Shown: piece by piece, positions 43,688 to 53,051 of the stretch
How positions within the stretch are numbered: the first letter of the stretch is position 1
How the letters are laid out: each line of letters opens with the position of its first letter
Source of the DNA: CAWDMC01 sp963803295
GTDB lineage: Bacteria; Acidobacteriota; Terriglobia; UBA7540
Length of the DNA stretch: 64,000 nt
Direction of reading: 5' to 3'
Assembly (NCBI GenBank): GCA_963803295.1
Contig: CAWDMC010000028.1
Span: forward strand, 310,001-374,000
Program-made: the position numbers and the translations under genes
Notes under the pieces: model-generated
The model's input: the letters and a program-made list of their open reading frames with translations, nothing else
The model's database searches: none
What the model was told of the DNA's origin: nothing

Positions 43688-46291
43688 ATGAAACCGAATA
43701 CAGATAAGCCCGAGTCGAAGCCGGAATCCAAGCCCCAGTCCAGGGACGATCTGAAATCCCTTCCCATGCCGGAAGTGGAGAAACAATTGGCGTCGTCGCC
43801 GGAGGGTCTTACCGAAGCCGAGGCGAGGAAGCGCATTGCGCAATACGGCCCCAACCAGATCGTGGAGAAGAAAACGAATCCGTTCCTGAAGTTCCTCACC
43901 TATTTTTGGGGCCCTATCCCGTGGATGATCGAAGTGGCAGTAATTTTGTCGGCGGTTGTCCGGCACTGGCTGGACTTTTTCATCATCCTCCTTTTGCTGG
44001 TTTCCAACGCCGTGGTGGGATTCTGGGAAGAGCACCAGGCGGGCAACGCCATCGCCGCTCTGAAGGCCAAACTGGCGGTGAAGGCAACGGTGAAACGCGA
44101 TGGGAAGTGGACCAACCCGAATGCCTCCGAACTGGTGCCTGGCGACGTCGTCCGCCTGCGACTGGGTGACATTGTGCCGGCGGACGCGCGCTTGCTCGCG
44201 GGCGATTCGATCGAAGTGGACCAGTCGGCGTTGACGGGCGAATCCCTGCCGGTCACTGCCCAACCGGGCGCAGCGGTGTTTTCCGGTTCGATTATCCGCC
44301 AGGGCGAAATCGATGCCATGGTTTATGCCACGGGCACGAAGACCTACTTCGGCAAGACCGCGCAACTGGTCGAAGAAGCTCAAACTGTCAGCCATTTCCA
44401 GCGCGCCGTGCTGAAGATTGGCGATTACCTGATTGTCCTTGCGGTGGCTCTGGTGGTGTTGATTCTGACCGTGGCGCTCTTCCGTGGCGACAAGTTTCTT
44501 ACCACCACGGAATTCTGCCTGGTGCTTCTGGTAGCCGCAATTCCAGTGGCGATGCCCACGGTGCTCTCCGTAACCATGGCGGTGGGGGCACGTCTGCTGG
44601 CGAAGAAAGAAGCCATCGTGACGCGATTGTCGGCGATCGAGGAGCTGGCAGGCGTCGACGTCTTGTGCTCCGACAAGACCGGAACTCTGACCCAAAACAA
44701 GCTTACCCTTGGTGATCCCTTTACCGTGAATAGTATTCCCCCGGCCCAGGCCATCCTCTACGGCGCGCTCGCTTCGCGGGCGGAAGACAAGGACACCATC
44801 GATCTGGCGGTGATTGGCGGCGTGAAGGACGATAATGCGCTGAAGAGCTACCAGGTGCTCCACTTTCAACCCTTTGACCCGGTGCACAAACGCACCGAAG
44901 CCACCGTCAAGGGAGCTGACGGGAAACAGTTCTTCGTGGCCAAGGGAGCGCCGCAGGTGATTCTCCAAATGGCGACGAATGCCGGTGAGGTGAAGCCCGC
45001 CGTGGAGAATGCGGTCAAGGAATTTGCCGGACGCGGCTTCCGTTCTCTGGGCATCGCCCGGGCGGATCAGGAAGGCCAGTGGCAGTTTGTGGGCGTATTG
45101 CCCCTGTTCGATCCGCCGCGCGAGCAGGCCAAAGCAACCATCGCCAGCGCCCGGCAAATGGGCGTGACCGTCAAGATGGTTACGGGCGATCAACTCGCCA
45201 TCGCTCAGGAAACCTCCCGGCAACTGGGGATGGGCACGAACATCCTGGATGCCAGCGGATTGGGCGATACCAAGCATCATGAATCGGCGCAAGTGGCTGA
45301 CGCCATCGAAAAGGCCGACGGGTTCGCCCAGGTCTTCCCCGAACACAAATTCCACATTGTGGATGTCCTTCAGCAGCGCGGCCACATTGTCGGCATGACT
45401 GGCGACGGGGTAAACGACGCCCCCGCTTTGAAGAAGGCCGATTGCGGCATCGCCGTTTCCGGCGCGACAGACGCGGCCCGCGCGGCAGCGTCCATCGTCC
45501 TCCTGGCGTCCGGCCTGTCGGTCATTATCGACGCCATCAAGGAGAGCCGCCGCATCTTCCAGCGGATGAACAGCTACGCCATGTATCGCATCACCGAAAC
45601 ACTTCGCGTCTTGCTGTTTATGACGCTATCGATCCTGGTGTTTAACTTCTATCCGGTGACGGCGGTCATGATCGTGATGATCGCGTTGCTCAATGACGGC
45701 GCCATCCTCTCTATCGCCTACGACAATGTTCATTATAAGGATAAGCCTGAGGCCTGGAACATGCGCTTGGTACTGGGGATCTCCACGGTCCTGGGCGTCA
45801 TCGGAGTCGTCTCCGCCTTCGGCTTGTTTTATCTCGGCGAGCGCGTGTTTCACCTTGACCGCAACCACATCCAGACGCTGATGTACCTGAAGTTGTCCGT
45901 GGCGGGGCATCTGACGATTTTCCTGACGCGCACGCGCGGCCCATTCTGGTCCATACGCCCCGCGCGGATTCTATGGGTAGCGGTGCTCGGCACACAAACG
46001 GTGGCAACTCTGATTGCGGTCTATGGGCTGTTTATGACACCCCTTGGCTGGGGCTGGGCAGCGTTCGTTTGGGGCTATGCTCTGGCCTGGGCGCTCTTGA
46101 ATGACCGCGTGAAACTGCTCGCCTATCGGGTCTTTGACCCTACTAAAGCCCCGTTGTTGGCCAAGAAGCCGCTCGATCTTACACCGCAGATCGCCACCCG
46201 GGCCTATGAACTCTACCAGCAGCGCGGCCGCCGCGATGGCCAAGCGGGTCAAGACTGGCTTAAGGCGGAGCGCGAGATACGGAAAGAGTAA
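43688..46291 (+). CDS. Proton-efflux P-type ATPase (P3A), copy 1
   Basis: 867 residues. Charged N-terminus, then cation-transporter N domain (SPEGLTEAEARKRIAQYGPN), TGESLPVT actuator motif, DKTGTLTQNK with the phosphorylated Asp near residue 329, KGAPQVIL, MVTGDQLAIA and TGDGVNDAPALKKADCG. The helix-bundle text (PFLKFLTYFWGPIPWMIEVA) matches plasma-membrane H+-ATPases. It would export protons, building a proton gradient or protecting the cytoplasm at acid pH. A second, closely related copy lies at 47583-50027. Confidence 0.92.
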   Translation: MKPNTDKPESKPESKPQSRDDLKSLPMPEVEKQLASSPEGLTEAEARKRIAQYGPNQIVEKKTNPFLKFLTYFWGPIPWMIEVAVILSAVVRHWLDFFIILLLLVSNAVVGFWEEHQAGNAIAALKAKLAVKATVKRDGKWTNPNASELVPGDVVRLRLGDIVPADARLLAGDSIEVDQSALTGESLPVTAQPGAAVFSGSIIRQGEIDAMVYATGTKTYFGKTAQLVEEAQTVSHFQRAVLKIGDYLIVLAVALVVLILTVALFRGDKFLTTTEFCLVLLVAAIPVAMPTVLSVTMAVGARLLAKKEAIVTRLSAIEELAGVDVLCSDKTGTLTQNKLTLGDPFTVNSIPPAQAILYGALASRAEDKDTIDLAVIGGVKDDNALKSYQVLHFQPFDPVHKRTEATVKGADGKQFFVAKGAPQVILQMATNAGEVKPAVENAVKEFAGRGFRSLGIARADQEGQWQFVGVLPLFDPPREQAKATIASARQMGVTVKMVTGDQLAIAQETSRQLGMGTNILDASGLGDTKHHESAQVADAIEKADGFAQVFPEHKFHIVDVLQQRGHIVGMTGDGVNDAPALKKADCGIAVSGATDAARAAASIVLLASGLSVIIDAIKESRRIFQRMNSYAMYRITETLRVLLFMTLSILVFNFYPVTAVMIVMIALLNDGAILSIAYDNVHYKDKPEAWNMRLVLGISTVLGVIGVVSAFGLFYLGERVFHLDRNHIQTLMYLKLSVAGHLTIFLTRTRGPFWSIRPARILWVAVLGTQTVATLIAVYGLFMTPLGWGWAAFVWGYALAWALLNDRVKLLAYRVFDPTKAPLLAKKPLDLTPQIATRAYELYQQRGRRDGQAGQDWLKAEREIRKE

Positions 46292-46380
46292 GCGGGATGG
46301 GCGAAGGCTGTGCGGACGTCCTCCTGAGCCTCATGAGTTCTATATAGGCGCAAACCCACCGAGTTCATGACACCGAAGGG

Positions 46381-47250
46381 ATGAAGATGAAAATCAATTC
46401 AAAGGATTTCCGTGTGCGGCCCGAAAAAAAGGTCAAACTCAAGGAGTGGCCGACGATTGTGAAGCCCTTTTGCAAATCGAAGAAGCAGTATCAAAAACTC
46501 CTGGGAGAACACGTTGAGGAGTTGAGCTCGCTGCAACACTTGCACTACGCGTCCGACCGCTATGCATTGCTGCTGATTTTTCAGGCGATGGACGCTGCCG
46601 GCAAGGACGGTGCTATCCGGCATGTCATGTCCGGGGTCAATCCCCAAGGCTGCCAGGTTTTCAGTTTCAAGCAGCCGAGCGCCGAAGAACTGGAACATGA
46701 TTTTCTCTGGCGCACGACGTGCCGGCTTCCCGAACGCGGGCGGATCGGCATCTTCAATCGTTCCTACTATGAGGAGGTACTGGTTGTTCGGGTGCATCCG
46801 GAGATTTTGCGTAGCCAGGGGCTTGCGGAAGAGTTGCGCGACGAGAAGACAATTTGGGAGGAGCGGTATCGTTCCATCGTGGACTTGGAGGAGCACCTCA
46901 ACCGTAACGGCACCCGGATCATCAAGGTCTTCCTCCACCTGTCGAAGGACGAACAACGAAAGCGCTTCCGCGAGCGCATTGATGATCCGGACAAGAACTG
47001 GAAATTCAGCCTCTCGGACGTTCACGAGAGGAACTACTGGAAGCACTACATGAAGGCTTATGAGGCTTGCCTGAACGCGACAAGCACCCATCACGCGCCC
47101 TGGTACGTCGTTCCCGCCGATGATAAGGAGAATGCCCGGTTGATTGTTTCCCAAATTGTTATTGAAGCGCTCGATGACCTTAAGATGGCATATCCCACGA
47201 CCACCAGGAAACGTCGGCGGGAATTGATATCTATCCGCAAACGGCTCTGA
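46381..47250 (+). CDS. ppk2: Polyphosphate kinase 2
   Basis: 289 residues. The P-loop is FQAMDAAGKDGAIRHVMSGV, the lid contact is DFLWRTTCRLPERG, the Walker B-like stretch is RIGIFNRSYYEEVLVVRVHP, and DPDKNWKFS and WYVVPADDK follow; all are PPK2 signatures, with a length of the single-domain class. It converts polyphosphate plus nucleotides, so it can regenerate ATP or GTP from polyphosphate. Lying between two proton-pumping ATPase genes it may supply ATP for them under stress (inference). Confidence 0.92.
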   Translation: MKMKINSKDFRVRPEKKVKLKEWPTIVKPFCKSKKQYQKLLGEHVEELSSLQHLHYASDRYALLLIFQAMDAAGKDGAIRHVMSGVNPQGCQVFSFKQPSAEELEHDFLWRTTCRLPERGRIGIFNRSYYEEVLVVRVHPEILRSQGLAEELRDEKTIWEERYRSIVDLEEHLNRNGTRIIKVFLHLSKDEQRKRFRERIDDPDKNWKFSLSDVHERNYWKHYMKAYEACLNATSTHHAPWYVVPADDKENARLIVSQIVIEALDDLKMAYPTTTRKRRRELISIRKRL

Positions 47251-47291
47251 AGGCAAAAACTATGACCAATAAGCACCCATAACAAACTGGC

Positions 47292-47515
47292 ATGGCCGGC
47301 CTGGGTGTGATGGGGCGCAGTCTCGTGCCGAACATGGCCGACCACGGCTTTGAGGTGGCGGGCTATGACAAGGGACCCAAACCAAGTCGAAGCCCTGAGG
47401 AAGGAATCGACCGATCGGGACATGTGCGGGGCGGAGAATATCAATGACTTTATCGCCCTGCTCCGCCAACTCCGTGCGGTTATGGTGCGGGTTATCCAGG
47501 GCCAGCACAGACCTT
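47292..47515 (+). pseudogene. gnd: 6-phosphogluconate dehydrogenase remnant
   Basis: Begins MAGLGVMGRSLVPNMADHGF and EVAGYDKG, the NADP-binding start of Gnd/6PGDH; after a frame change near 47375 it continues VEALRKESTD, then CGAENINDFIALLRQLRAVM. About 75 residues remain of about 480. It fills the gap between PPK2 and the second ATPase and is a clear deletion scar. Confidence 0.7.
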
Positions 47516-47582
47516 GCAGGAAAGGAGGCGCTAGGACGGGCGCCCGAGGACATAGATTGGGTGCGTCCTAGCCCACGAAACC

Positions 47583-50027
47583 ATGATAGAGCCAGATCCA
47601 ATGCCAACCACACGACAAAGAACTGGCGAATCGAACGCTTCAGCGATCGCCGGTGGTGCTGAGGAAAGGCCTGAAGCCACAGTCGCAGGGCTGAGTCAGG
47701 CGGAGGTGAAGGAGCGCTTGGCTCAGTACGGATTCAATGAGCTACCTGAGAAGAAGGTCAACCTTGTTCTTAAGTTTCTTTCCTATTTCTGGGGTCCCAT
47801 TGCCTGGATGATCGAAGCCGCGGTGATCCTTTCCGCCATCGTGGGGCACTGGGAGGACTTTGCCATTATCATGGTCCTCTTGGTCGGAAATGCCGTTGTC
47901 GGATTCTGGGAGGAATACCAGGCCGGGAACGCCATCGCCGCGCTCAAAGCACAGTTGGCGCTCGAAGCACGGGTGAAACGCGACGGCGCGTGGACCACTG
48001 TCCCCGCTCGAGAACTCGTCCCGGGGGACCTGATCCGGCTCCGCCTCGGAGACATCATCCCGGCGGACGCTCGGCTGCTGGAAGGTGACCCGATCGAAGT
48101 CGATCAGTCGGCTTTAACCGGCGAATCCCTTCCGGTGACCCACAAGACGGGGGAGACGGTCTATTCCGGCTCGATCGTCAAGCAGGGCGAGATCAATGCG
48201 GTGGTTCAAGCCACTGCCAAGAACACGTACTTCGGAAAGACTGCAAGCCTCGTTGAAGAAGCCCACACCGTTAGCCACTTTCAGCAAGCGGTCTTGAAGA
48301 TCGGCGACTACCTTATTGTCATTGCCGTGGTTCTCGTGGTCCTGATCCTGGCGGTGGCGCTCTTCCGCGGCGACAAGATGATGACCACTTTGCAGTTTGC
48401 CCTGGTTCTAACCGTAGCCGCCATTCCGGTGGCAATGCCCGCCGTCTTGTCCGTGACCATGGCGGTGGGTGCTCGCGTGCTCGCCGCCAAGCAGGCCATT
48501 GTCAGCCGCTTGGCCTCCATCGAAGAACTGGCTGGCATGGACCTGCTTTGCTCGGATAAGACGGGCACGCTTACGCAGAACAAGCTCACCCTGGGGGAGC
48601 CTTTCCGGGTCCCTGGAGTAGCCGTTGACGAGGTCATACTGGGCGGCGCATTGGCTTCGCGCGCTGAAAACAAGGATCCCATCGACCTCGCAGTACTGGC
48701 CGGGGTTAAGGAGGAGATGCACCAAGAAAGATATCGTATGACGCACTTCCAGCCTTTTGACCCCGTGCACAAGCGTACGGAAGCCACGGTGACGGGCCCG
48801 GACGGTCACGCCTTCAAAGTCACGAAGGGAGCCCCTCAAGTTATTCTCGCTCTTGCCACCAATCGCAACCAAGTTCAACCGCAAGTCGAGAAAGCGGTGA
48901 ACGAGTTTGCCATTCGTGGGTTCCGTTCTCTTGGTGTGGCCCGCATTGATGAGCAGGACCAGTGGCAGTTTCTCGGCGTGCTCCCTCTCTTTGACCCGCC
49001 GCGCGAAGACTCCCAGAGCATGATCGATACGGCGAGGCAGATGGGCATCAACGTGAGAATGGTGACCGGCGATCAGATGGCCATCGCCAAGGAGACGGCG
49101 CGCCGACTGGGCATGGGCGGCAACATTCTGGATGCGTCCCTGTTCGGCGACACCAAGCATCACGAAGCCGGGCAACTCGCCGACGCCATTGCGTCAGCCG
49201 ATGGGTTTGCCCAGGTCTTTCCCGAACACAAATACCACATTGTCGAGGTTCTTCAGCAGCGGAAGCACATTGTGGGCATGACCGGTGACGGCGTCAACGA
49301 CGCACCGGCGCTCAAGAAAGCCGACGCCGGCATCGCTGTCTCCGGCGCAACGGATGCCGCCCGCGCCGCGGCGGATATAGTTCTCACGACGCCCGGTTTA
49401 TCGGTGGTCATCGACGCCATAAAGGAGAGCCGCAAGATTTTCCAGCGCATGACCAGCTATGCGATCTACCGCATTGCGGAGACGATCCGGGTGCTCCTGT
49501 TTATGACGCTTTCGATCCTGATTTTCAACTTCTACCCCGTAACCGCGGTGATGATCGTGTTGCTGGCATTGCTGAACGATGGCGCCATACTGTCGATTGC
49601 CTATGACCGCGTCCGTTATTCGAGCCAGCCCGAAGCTTGGAACATGCGGATGGTGCTGGGTGTTGCCACGATGCTGGGTGTTGCGGGTGTCATCGCTTCG
49701 TTTGGACTTTTTTACCTGGGTGAACGCGTTTGGCATCTGAGCCGGGATACCCTCCAGACTCTGATGTACTTGAAACTCTCCGTGGCTGGTCACCTGACGA
49801 TCTTCGTTACACGAACGCGCGGTCCGTTCTGGTCCACCCGGCCAGCCCGGGTCCTGCTGGGGGCCGTCGTGGGCACGCAACTGGTAGCAACGGTGATTGC
49901 CGTTTACGGGTTGTTCATGACTCCCATCGGCTGGAGGTGGGCATTATTGGTTTGGGGCTACGCTTTGGCGTGGTTCTTTTTCAACGATCGGGTGAAACTC
50001 CTCGCCTACCGAATCTTCGAGGCGTAA
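47583..50027 (+). CDS. Proton-efflux P-type ATPase (P3A), copy 2
   Basis: 814 residues, same plan as copy 1: LSQAEVKERLAQYGFNELPE, LTGESLPVTHKTGE, DKTGTLTQNK with the Asp near residue 325, KGAPQVILAL, MVTGDQMAIA and TGDGVNDAPALKKADAG. Long stretches are nearly the same as in copy 1, so the pair arose by duplication; copy 1 has a longer C-terminal tail of about 45 residues, which copy 2 lacks. In plant and fungal H+-ATPases the C-terminal tail is regulatory, so the difference may matter. Confidence 0.92.
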   Translation: MIEPDPMPTTRQRTGESNASAIAGGAEERPEATVAGLSQAEVKERLAQYGFNELPEKKVNLVLKFLSYFWGPIAWMIEAAVILSAIVGHWEDFAIIMVLLVGNAVVGFWEEYQAGNAIAALKAQLALEARVKRDGAWTTVPARELVPGDLIRLRLGDIIPADARLLEGDPIEVDQSALTGESLPVTHKTGETVYSGSIVKQGEINAVVQATAKNTYFGKTASLVEEAHTVSHFQQAVLKIGDYLIVIAVVLVVLILAVALFRGDKMMTTLQFALVLTVAAIPVAMPAVLSVTMAVGARVLAAKQAIVSRLASIEELAGMDLLCSDKTGTLTQNKLTLGEPFRVPGVAVDEVILGGALASRAENKDPIDLAVLAGVKEEMHQERYRMTHFQPFDPVHKRTEATVTGPDGHAFKVTKGAPQVILALATNRNQVQPQVEKAVNEFAIRGFRSLGVARIDEQDQWQFLGVLPLFDPPREDSQSMIDTARQMGINVRMVTGDQMAIAKETARRLGMGGNILDASLFGDTKHHEAGQLADAIASADGFAQVFPEHKYHIVEVLQQRKHIVGMTGDGVNDAPALKKADAGIAVSGATDAARAAADIVLTTPGLSVVIDAIKESRKIFQRMTSYAIYRIAETIRVLLFMTLSILIFNFYPVTAVMIVLLALLNDGAILSIAYDRVRYSSQPEAWNMRMVLGVATMLGVAGVIASFGLFYLGERVWHLSRDTLQTLMYLKLSVAGHLTIFVTRTRGPFWSTRPARVLLGAVVGTQLVATVIAVYGLFMTPIGWRWALLVWGYALAWFFFNDRVKLLAYRIFEA

Positions 50028-50102
50028 GTTGACGTTGGAATCGGCGTGGTCCACTGCGTCGGGTCGGCGGGCAGCGAGCACTTTAAATGAAAGGAGAATC
50101 AG

Positions 50103-50408
50103 ATGAAATTATCAGTCAAATCTCTGGCCATTGTATCGGCATTGCTTTGGGGTGGCGGCGTTCTGTTTGTTGGGATGGTTAACCTCGCGGCAGCGTCTTA
50201 CGGTACTGCTTTCCTGCAGTGTGCAGGCTCGATCTATCCCGGTTTTCACAACTCGCGACATTTCCTCGATGTCTTGGTCGGCACAGGGTATGCCCTCTTC
50301 GATGGAGCTGTCGGCGGAGCGCTATTTGGCTGGCTATACAACTTTTTTTTAGCGGAGGTTCGCGCGGCGCTTGAGGGCGGTGAGATCCTTTTCCTCAGTT
50401 GGGTCTGA
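50103..50408 (+). CDS. Small two-helix membrane protein, holin-annotated type
   Basis: 101 residues after AAAGGAG. Helices around LAIVSALLWGGGVLFVGMVN and VGTGYALFDGAVGGALFGWL; YPGFH lies between them. Proteins of this pattern are often annotated 'bacteriophage holin' without proof. After WLYNFF a run of nine T precedes an unusual 18-residue hydrophilic/hydrophobic tail, so slippage in the T run may have changed the C-terminus. Function unknown. Confidence 0.6.
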   Translation: MKLSVKSLAIVSALLWGGGVLFVGMVNLAAASYGTAFLQCAGSIYPGFHNSRHFLDVLVGTGYALFDGAVGGALFGWLYNFFLAEVRAALEGGEILFLSWV

Positions 50409-50444
50409 GAGCCTCACAGGGTATTGAGGACAGGTGGAGGAGTG

Positions 50445-50894
50445 ATGAGAATTCTGCTTGCGCTGGATGATTCCAAGTGCTCAGCGGGCGCGACGGACGC
50501 GTTGATCGCCCAAGCCAAGACGAAGAACGCTGAAGTACGCGTTTTGCACGCTGTCGAACCGTTTCCAGCGAGACTGGCGGAGGAGATGGGTAGCAAAGCG
50601 TCTCCCGACTTCGTTGCCGCCCGCATGTGCCAGCGCGGGCGGGCTAAGGAAATCGTGGCGCAGGCCGCGCGAAAGCTCCGATCGGCTGGCTTCAAGGTGA
50701 CCTCGTCAGTCAAAGAAGGCGACGCGAGAAGCGTCATTCTCAACCATGCTGACAGCTGGCATGCCGACCTGATTATGGTCGGCCCCCATGGCCGAAAGGG
50801 CCTGCAGCGGTTCCTGCTTGGAAGCGTGTCGGCGGCTGTGGCCCGCCACGCGAGCTGCTTGGTGCAGATTGTCCGGACTCGTTCTGCCCGTTAG
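50445..50894 (+). CDS. Universal stress protein, single Usp domain
   Basis: 149 residues from ATG 50445, close after GGAGGAG. It starts MRILLALDDSKCS and ends with the ATP-binding pattern VGPHGRKGLQRFLLGSVSAA followed by CLVQIVR. The G-2x-G-9x-G(S/T) motif is present, so ATP binding is likely. It lies between the ATPase block and an IS630 element that separates it from a second usp gene. Confidence 0.87.
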   Translation: MRILLALDDSKCSAGATDALIAQAKTKNAEVRVLHAVEPFPARLAEEMGSKASPDFVAARMCQRGRAKEIVAQAARKLRSAGFKVTSSVKEGDARSVILNHADSWHADLIMVGPHGRKGLQRFLLGSVSAAVARHASCLVQIVRTRSAR

Positions 50895-50901
50895 CTAGCT
50901 A

Positions 50902-52036
50902 GTGTAGTGATTCATAACTAACTTGACAATTGCCATCGACGAGAGCTATCTTATGCATGATGCACCTCGCTCCACACATCCTCTTGTCTCCGCGAGAACG
51001 TTCTACTTTGGCCGCGTGGGCCCATGCGAAGAGCCAACCCTTGCGGGTTATTCAGCGCGCGCAGATCATCACCATGGCTGCTGATGGTGTGACCAGCCAA
51101 GACATTGCAGACCGGTTGGAAATCTCTCGACCAACGGTGCAGTTGTGGCGAGAGCGCTTCCTCGCGCTGCGAGTGGCCGGGCTCGAGAAAGATGCTCCAC
51201 GCCCCGGCCGCATCCCGACCATTGCTGAGAGCAAAGTCCGAGCCATCGTTGAGGCCACTTTGCACACGAAGCCTCCCGCTGCAACTCACTGGAGCACTCG
51301 AACTATGGCCAAGGCCCAAGGCGTCAGCCAACCCACGGTTCACCGAATATGGAAGCAGCATAACCTCAAGCCGCACTTGGTCAAGACTTTCAAGCTCAGC
51401 CGCGACAAACATTTTGTCGAGAAGCTCTACGATGTTGTCGGGCTCTATCTTAATCCTCCGGAAAGATCCATTGTCCTGTGCGTCGACGAGAAAAGCCAAA
51501 TCCAAGCCCTCGATCGCACCCAGCCGGGTTTGCCGATCAAGAAGGGGCGCTGCGGCACGATGACGCATGACTACAAGCGCAACGGCACGACTACTTTGTT
51601 CGCGGCCCTCAGCATGCTTGATGGCAAGGTGATCGGCGAATGCATGCCGCGCCATCGGCACCAAGAATTCATTCGCTTCCTCAAAAAGATCGATGTCGAG
51701 ACTCCTTCTGGATTGGATCTGCACATCATCGCCGACAACTACGCGACCCACAAGCATCCGCGTGTCAAATCCTGGCTGAAACGAAATCCGCGATTCCATC
51801 TGCACTTCATCCCAACGTCCAGTTCCTGGGTCAACATGGTGGAGCGCTGGTTCCGCGAGATTACGGACAAACGCATCCGACGCGGCATCTTCAAAAACGT
51901 GCCGGAGTTGATCGTCGCCATCCAAGAATACCTTGACAATCATAACCAGAACCCCCGCATCTTTACGTGGACTGCGTCCGTTGAACAGATTTTGGCCAAG
52001 GTCGCCAAATGTAAAGAAGCGTTGGAATCCCTACGC
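50902..52036. mobile_element. IS630-family insertion sequence, apparently intact
   Basis: 1135 bp flanked by TA on both sides (50900-50901 and 52037-52038), the IS630 target. Imperfect terminal inverted repeats: left GTGTAGTGATTC, right (reverse complement) GCGTAGGGATTC. It contains one complete transposase gene. It was inserted between two usp genes. Confidence 0.82.
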
Positions 52037-52039
52037 TAG
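50957..52039 (+). CDS. IS630-family transposase
   Basis: 360 residues from ATG 50957. N-terminal HTH units (SQDIADRLEISRPTVQLWRE; STRTMAKAQGVSQPTVHRIW), then the DDE core: CVDEKSQIQALDR (first Asp), DLHIIADNYATHKH (second Asp), and PTSSSWVNMVERWFREITDK (Glu). All catalytic residues are present and no frameshift is seen, unlike the copy at 60971-62040. Its stop TAG lies in the right TA flank. Confidence 0.92.
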   Translation: MMHLAPHILLSPRERSTLAAWAHAKSQPLRVIQRAQIITMAADGVTSQDIADRLEISRPTVQLWRERFLALRVAGLEKDAPRPGRIPTIAESKVRAIVEATLHTKPPAATHWSTRTMAKAQGVSQPTVHRIWKQHNLKPHLVKTFKLSRDKHFVEKLYDVVGLYLNPPERSIVLCVDEKSQIQALDRTQPGLPIKKGRCGTMTHDYKRNGTTTLFAALSMLDGKVIGECMPRHRHQEFIRFLKKIDVETPSGLDLHIIADNYATHKHPRVKSWLKRNPRFHLHFIPTSSSWVNMVERWFREITDKRIRRGIFKNVPELIVAIQEYLDNHNQNPRIFTWTASVEQILAKVAKCKEALESLR

Positions 52040-52104
52040 CCGGGAAGGTTGGCTTGGCTTTCCCTCTTTGTTATTGTACCCTTCTCGCACGTGAGGTGAA
52101 GTGT

Positions 52105-52974
52105 ATGCCACGACTCAAATCAATCCTCTGTCCGATCGACTTTTCGGAGTTTTCGGTCAAAGCCTACGACTACGCCCAGTCACTGGCTTGGCACTACAAG
52201 GCCGATTTGCTCGTACAACATGTCTTGTACTCCCATACTGCCTTCTACGAAGACGATGCCTATAAGGATACTTGTCGAAGGGTGCGGGCCGACGCCCGGC
52301 GAAAGCTCAAGGAGTTTGCCAAACTCCATGCCCGCGCGAAAGTCCAGCCGCAATGCGTCGTGAACGAAGGTAGCGCAGGGGATCTGATCCTCTCTTTCGC
52401 CGAAGCGCAGGCGGTGAATTTGATCGTGATGGGAACTCACGGCTTGCGAGGCATTGACCGCCTGATGCTCGGATCCGTCACGGAAAGGGTCTTGCGAAAA
52501 GCCCGATGTCCGGTGCTAGCGGTGCGAAAGCCCACGCACGATTTTGTATCTCCCGAGGGAAATGCTGATCCCGTCAACCTCAAGAGGATTGTTCTCTGCA
52601 TGGACTTTTCTGACCATGCTCAACGAGCTTTGAACTACGCACTCTCCATCGCGAGGGAGTACAAGTCCGAGCTTACTTTACTGCACGTATTGGAACACCT
52701 GGGTGCGGCGGACCTTCAAACCGCGACGGCGAAGGTGACGAAGCAGCTCAAGGAATCGATGCCACCTCGAGCGCGCAAGCCTCTCCTCGTCAGATTCTTG
52801 GTGCGGATCGGCCAGCCCTACCAGCAGATCATTGAGGTTGCGCTGGAAGCGCAGACCGACTTGGTGATTATGGGGGTTCGTGGCCGCAGTTCCCTGGATA
52901 GTGCACTCTTTGGTTCGACAACTTACCGGGTGATCCAGCTGGGCCCGTGCCCGGTGCTTGCGGTCCACACTTGA
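52105..52974 (+). CDS. Tandem universal stress protein (two Usp domains)
   Basis: 289 residues from ATG 52105. Domain 1 (residues 1-145) starts KSILCPIDFSEFS and ends GTHGLRGIDRLMLGSVTERV plus CPVLAVR. Domain 2 (155-289) starts KRIVLCMDFSDHAQRALNYA and ends GVRGRSSLDSALFGSTTYRV plus CPVLAVHT. Both have nucleotide-binding loops. Tandem Usp proteins usually respond to energy, oxygen or membrane stress. It is followed by DUF5752 and trehalose synthase-like genes. Confidence 0.9.
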   Translation: MPRLKSILCPIDFSEFSVKAYDYAQSLAWHYKADLLVQHVLYSHTAFYEDDAYKDTCRRVRADARRKLKEFAKLHARAKVQPQCVVNEGSAGDLILSFAEAQAVNLIVMGTHGLRGIDRLMLGSVTERVLRKARCPVLAVRKPTHDFVSPEGNADPVNLKRIVLCMDFSDHAQRALNYALSIAREYKSELTLLHVLEHLGAADLQTATAKVTKQLKESMPPRARKPLLVRFLVRIGQPYQQIIEVALEAQTDLVIMGVRGRSSLDSALFGSTTYRVIQLGPCPVLAVHT

Positions 52975-53051
52975 ACTCAGCGAGCTTGAGAACCACTTCA
53001 AGGGTGTGAAGTGGCAGACAACGGACGGAGGGAGACTCGACGGAGGATGGC

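Noticed and set aside
43463..45385. 640-codon minus-strand frame opposite the first H+-ATPase
   Set aside because: Antisense shadow; the plus strand carries all P-type ATPase motifs in one frame.
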